Positions 61,377 to 64,000 of a DNA stretch of 64,000 bases are shown here, piece after piece. The notes under the pieces were generated by a model. The model searched no databases and had not been told where the DNA came from. It saw nothing but the letters and a program-made list of their open reading frames with translations. How positions within the stretch are numbered: position 1 is the stretch's first letter; the number at the start of each line of letters is the position of its first letter. The DNA lies in NCBI RefSeq assembly GCF_013003915.1, contig NZ_JABAIV010000002.1, positions 558,001-622,000 of the forward strand. Direction: 5' to 3'. Origin of the DNA: Telluria aromaticivorans. GTDB taxonomy: Bacteria; Pseudomonadota; Gammaproteobacteria; Burkholderiales; Burkholderiaceae_D. Made by a program: the position numbers and the translations under genes.

Positions 61377-62264
61377 CTACTGGCCGGTCGTGCGCGCCAG
61401 CGCCACGAAGGCATGCAGGAAGTCGACGTTCCAGTCGGCCTCGCGTGCGCCCAAATGAATATGCTTCTGGATGCCCCCGGGCCCGAGCCGCAGGGTGCGC
61501 AGCTGCAGCTGCGGCGCGTAGTCGGTGACCAGCCACTTGGGCAAGGCGGCCACGCCGCGGCCGCTGGCGACCATCTGCAGCATGATGTCGGTCGTCTCGA
61601 TGGTTTTGTGCTTGCCCGGCACGCAGTTCGCGGGCGCCAGGAACATCGTGTAGATGTCGAGCCGGTCGACCGGCACCGGATAGGTAATCAGGGTTTCCTC
61701 GGCCAGCTGCTCCGGCCTCACCTCTTCCTGCGATGCCCAGCGATGGTCCTTGTGCACCACCAGCACCTGCTCGTAGCCGAACACCGGCTCGAAGCGCAGG
61801 CCCGGCCGCAACATGGGATCGGGCGTCACCAGCAAGTCGATCTCGTGCCCGAGCAGCGCGCCAAGGCCGCCGAACTGGAATTTCTGCTTCACGTCCACGT
61901 CGACCAGCGGCCAGTCCGCCAGGTAGGGCGACACCACCTTCAGCAGCCACTGGTAGCAGGGATGGCATTCCATGCCGATGCGCAGCGTGCCGCGCTGGCC
62001 CTGCGCGAATTGCAGCAACTGCTCTTCTGCCAGGACCAGTTGCGGCAGCAGGCGCTGGGCGACGGCGTACAGGTAGTCACCCGCCTGCGTCAGGCGCAGC
62101 GAACGCCCTTCGCGCACCCAGATCTCGGTGCCGGCCTGCAGCTCGAGCTTGCGCATGCTGTGGCTGAGCGCCGACTGGGTCACGCACAGCGCTCCGGCAG
62201 CGGCCGTGACCGAGCCGGTCCGCTTGAGTTCGCAGAGGATCTTCAGGTGGATACGCTCTAGCAT
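61377..62264 (-). CDS. metR: LysR-type regulator MetR
   Basis: A protein of about 295 aa. ATG at 62264 (MLERIHLK) matches the usual MetR start; an ATG at 62303 is the alternative. The N-terminal winged HTH has GSVTAAAGALCVTQSALSHS (about 17-36). The effector domain carries the MetR hallmarks IGMECHPCYQWLLKV, LLVTPDPMLRPGLRFEPVF and LITYPVPVDRLDIYTMFL. With homocysteine as co-effector it activates metE, which is divergently transcribed next door. Confidence 0.93.
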   Translation of the reverse strand: MLERIHLKILCELKRTGSVTAAAGALCVTQSALSHSMRKLELQAGTEIWVREGRSLRLTQAGDYLYAVAQRLLPQLVLAEEQLLQFAQGQRGTLRIGMECHPCYQWLLKVVSPYLADWPLVDVDVKQKFQFGGLGALLGHEIDLLVTPDPMLRPGLRFEPVFGYEQVLVVHKDHRWASQEEVRPEQLAEETLITYPVPVDRLDIYTMFLAPANCVPGKHKTIETTDIMLQMVASGRGVAALPKWLVTDYAPQLQLRTLRLGPGGIQKHIHLGAREADWNVDFLHAFVALARTTGQ

Positions 62265-62293
62265 GACATGAATGAAATCGATGGATGTGTGAG

Positions 62294-62305
62294 AAATGAC
62301 CATTT
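62294..62305. promoter_or_regulatory. Small palindrome in the metR-metE control region
   Basis: AAATG-AC-CATTT lies between the divergent metR and metE genes. MetR sites follow TGAA-N5-TTCA; only part-matches (TGA...TTCA at 62297-62312) are visible, so this assignment is weak. Confidence 0.25.
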
Positions 62306-62362
62306 TACTTCATCACCCCTGGGCCCTAGCATGGCCGGATTGATAACGTAAAGGACCACGGC

Positions 62363-64000
62363 ATGACGACCATCCACAACCTCGGCTTTCCGCGCATCGG
62401 CGCCCGGCGCGAGCTGAAATTCGCCCTCGAATCTTACTGGAAAGGCGAGTCCTCGCGCGATGCCCTCAATGCGCTCGGCGCAAGCCTGCGCCAGCGCCAT
62501 TGGGAGAGCCAGCAAGGGCTCGACCTGGTGCCGGTGGGCGAGTTCTCGTTCTACGACCAGGTGCTCGACATGAGCTGCACTCTGGGCAACCTGCCGCAGC
62601 GCGTGCACGGCTTCCATGGCGACCCGCTCGACAATTACTTCCGGGTCGCGCGCGGCCGGTCGACCGAATCGGCCGAACGCCACCAGGGCTGTTGCGGCGG
62701 CGTGGCAGCTGGCGAGATGACCAAATGGTTCGATACCAACTACCACTACATCGTGCCGGAATTTACCTCCACGACCACCTTCACACTCGACCCCTCGCGC
62801 CTGCTCGAGCAGCTTGCCGAAGCCCGGCAGCAAGGCGTGAAGGCCAAGCCGGTGATCATCGGCCCGGTGACTTACCTGGCGCTGGGCAAGGCGAAAGACG
62901 ATTCCGACAAACTGGCTCTGCTGCCGGCGCTGCTCGACGTCTACGCGCAGTTGCTGGACACGCTGGCAGGGCAAGGCGTGGAATGGGTGCAGGTCGACGA
63001 ACCAATTTTGGTGACCGAACTCGACCAGGACTGGCAGCACGCCTTCAACCTGGCCTATCACCAGCTGAAGGCCGCCCGCGTCAAGCTGCTGGTCGCCACC
63101 TATTTCGGGCAGTTGCAGGAAAACCGCTACCTGGCGGCGAACCTGCCGGTCGCGGGCCTGCATGTGGACGCCGTCGGTGGCCAGGAAGATGTGCTCGCGC
63201 TGCTGAACCTGTTCCCGGACCACAAAGTGCTGTCGCTGGGCGTGATCGACGGCCGCAACATCTGGAAAACCGACCTGGTGGCGGTGCTGGACTGGCTGGA
63301 GCCGATCGCTGCGCGCCGTGGCGACAAGCTCTGGCTGGCGCCTTCGTGCTCGCTGTTGCATGTGCCGGTGGACCTGGGCAGCGAACAGCAGCTCGATGCC
63401 GAGATCAAGTCGTGGCTGGCCTTCGCGCTGCAGAAGCTGGACGAGCTGCAGGTACTGGCCCATGCCTTGCGCGGCGGACGCGCCTCCGTGCAGGATGCGC
63501 TGGCGTCGAACGCGGCGTCCCTCGCATCGCGCCGTGCATCGACGCGCGTCACCAATCCCGCCGTGCAGCAAGCCGTGGCAGCGATCGATGCCGGCCTGGG
63601 CGCGCGCAAGAGCGGGTATGTGCAGCGCGCCGCAGAACAGGCAGCCTTACTGAAACTGCCTGCCTACCCCACCACCACCATCGGCTCCTTCCCGCAAACC
63701 GCGCAGATCCGCCAGGCCAGGGGCGCCTTCAAGGCCGGCACGCTCGACCCCGACGACTACAAGCGCGCGATGCAGGAGGAGATCGCCCGCAGCGTGTGCG
63801 AGCAGGAAGCGCTGGGCCTGGATGTGCTGGTGCACGGCGAAGCCGAGCGCAACGACATGGTCGAATACTTCGGCGAACAGCTCGAGGGCTACGCTTTCAG
63901 CCAGTTTGGCTGGGTGCAATCCTACGGTTCGCGCTGCGTGAAGCCGCCGATCCTGTTCGGCGACATCAGCCGGCCGAAAGCCATGACTGTGGAGTGGATC
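62363..64000 (+). CDS. metE: Cobalamin-independent methionine synthase (partial)
   Basis: The first 546 codons of MetE; the frame is open to the window end (full proteins are about 760 aa). AAAGGA precedes the ATG. The N-terminal domain begins [21 protein letters not shown], and [23 protein letters not shown] and [10 protein letters not shown] are diagnostic, as is [13 protein letters not shown] in the second barrel. It transfers the methyl group of 5-methyltetrahydropteroyl-triglutamate to homocysteine. The zinc ligands lie beyond the window. Divergent from metR, its usual activator. Confidence 0.97.
   Translation, partial: MTTIHNLGFPRIGARRELKFALESYWKGESSRDALNALGASLRQRHWESQQGLDLVPVGEFSFYDQVLDMSCTLGNLPQRVHGFHGDPLDNYFRVARGRSTESAERHQGCCGGVAAGEMTKWFDTNYHYIVPEFTSTTTFTLDPSRLLEQLAEARQQGVKAKPVIIGPVTYLALGKAKDDSDKLALLPALLDVYAQLLDTLAGQGVEWVQVDEPILVTELDQDWQHAFNLAYHQLKAARVKLLVATYFGQLQENRYLAANLPVAGLHVDAVGGQEDVLALLNLFPDHKVLSLGVIDGRNIWKTDLVAVLDWLEPIAARRGDKLWLAPSCSLLHVPVDLGSEQQLDAEIKSWLAFALQKLDELQVLAHALRGGRASVQDALASNAASLASRRASTRVTNPAVQQAVAAIDAGLGARKSGYVQRAAEQAALLKLPAYPTTTIGSFPQTAQIRQARGAFKAGTLDPDDYKRAMQEEIARSVCEQEALGLDVLVHGEAERNDMVEYFGEQLEGYAFSQFGWVQSYGSRCVKPPILFGDISRPKAMTVEWI

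Overview
The window is GC-rich chromosomal DNA from a beta-proteobacterium, most likely Oxalobacteraceae of the Massilia/Telluria/Duganella type. The inference rests on the character of DnaE, TrhO, MetE/MetR and RNase Z, the abundance of DUF4214 proteins, and the many sensor kinases and c-di-GMP/cAMP enzymes. Genes are dense. I see no rRNA, tRNA, CRISPR array, intact insertion sequence or prophage. Products are assigned from motifs read by eye; no database search was possible.

Layout. 1-9.2 kb: a DUF5694-like secreted protein, a truncated PepSY remnant, dnaE, a large DUF4214/Ig-like lipoprotein and a membrane acyltransferase. 9.5-10.5 kb: trhO. 10.5-18.0 kb: a complete type I secretion system (ABC exporter, HlyD-type adaptor, TolC-type outer membrane protein) flanked by two DUF4214 proteins, one of them 665 aa, alanine-rich and S-layer-like. 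18.4-24.3 kb: a secreted FecR-domain protein, divergent from a CHASE2 adenylate cyclase, a TPR/outer-membrane-barrel protein, a VanZ-like protein and a CRP-family regulator. 25.4-40.0 kb: an 11-gene, tightly overlapping surface-glycan operon (Wzm/Wzt-type ABC exporter, FkbM methyltransferase, tandem glycosyltransferase, HAD-UbiA fusion, two polytopic GT-C-like proteins, GT2, GtrA, GNAT, PIG-L deacetylase). 40.1-51.3 kb: signalling genes (a LOV hybrid kinase broken by an 8-bp duplication, a CHASE/PAS kinase, a Cache/PAS diguanylate cyclase and a duplicated fragment of it), an RNA helicase, an anti-sigma-like protein and a LON-domain protein. 51.5-64 kb: YbaN, RNase Z, a TonB receptor-GH43 pair, galT, a TetR-SDR pair with clear operators, a second SDR, and divergent metR-metE (metE runs off the end).

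The most interesting signal links the 10-40 kb genes. Perfect TGTGA-N6-TCACA CRP-type sites precede the secretion operon, the S-layer-like gene and the FecR gene. A variant TGTTA-N6-TAACA precedes the glycan operon. In all four the site centre lies 29.5-30.5 bp from a plausible -10 hexamer, the geometry of class II CRP activation. The same stretch encodes an adenylate cyclase and a CRP-family protein with the CRP DNA-contact residues (SRETVTR). I infer a cAMP-controlled cell-surface module: secreted DUF4214 layer, its exporter and an associated glycan, comparable in layout to the Caulobacter S-layer/O-antigen region.

A second theme is a dispersed inverted-repeat family (ends CGTAGGGTGGGC / GCCCACCCTACG, inner arms GCGTTCAA / TTGAACGC). 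At least seven copies or part-copies are present. One truncates a gene, two supply a TAG stop codon, and two are flanked on both sides by copies of the neighbouring gene's 3' end.
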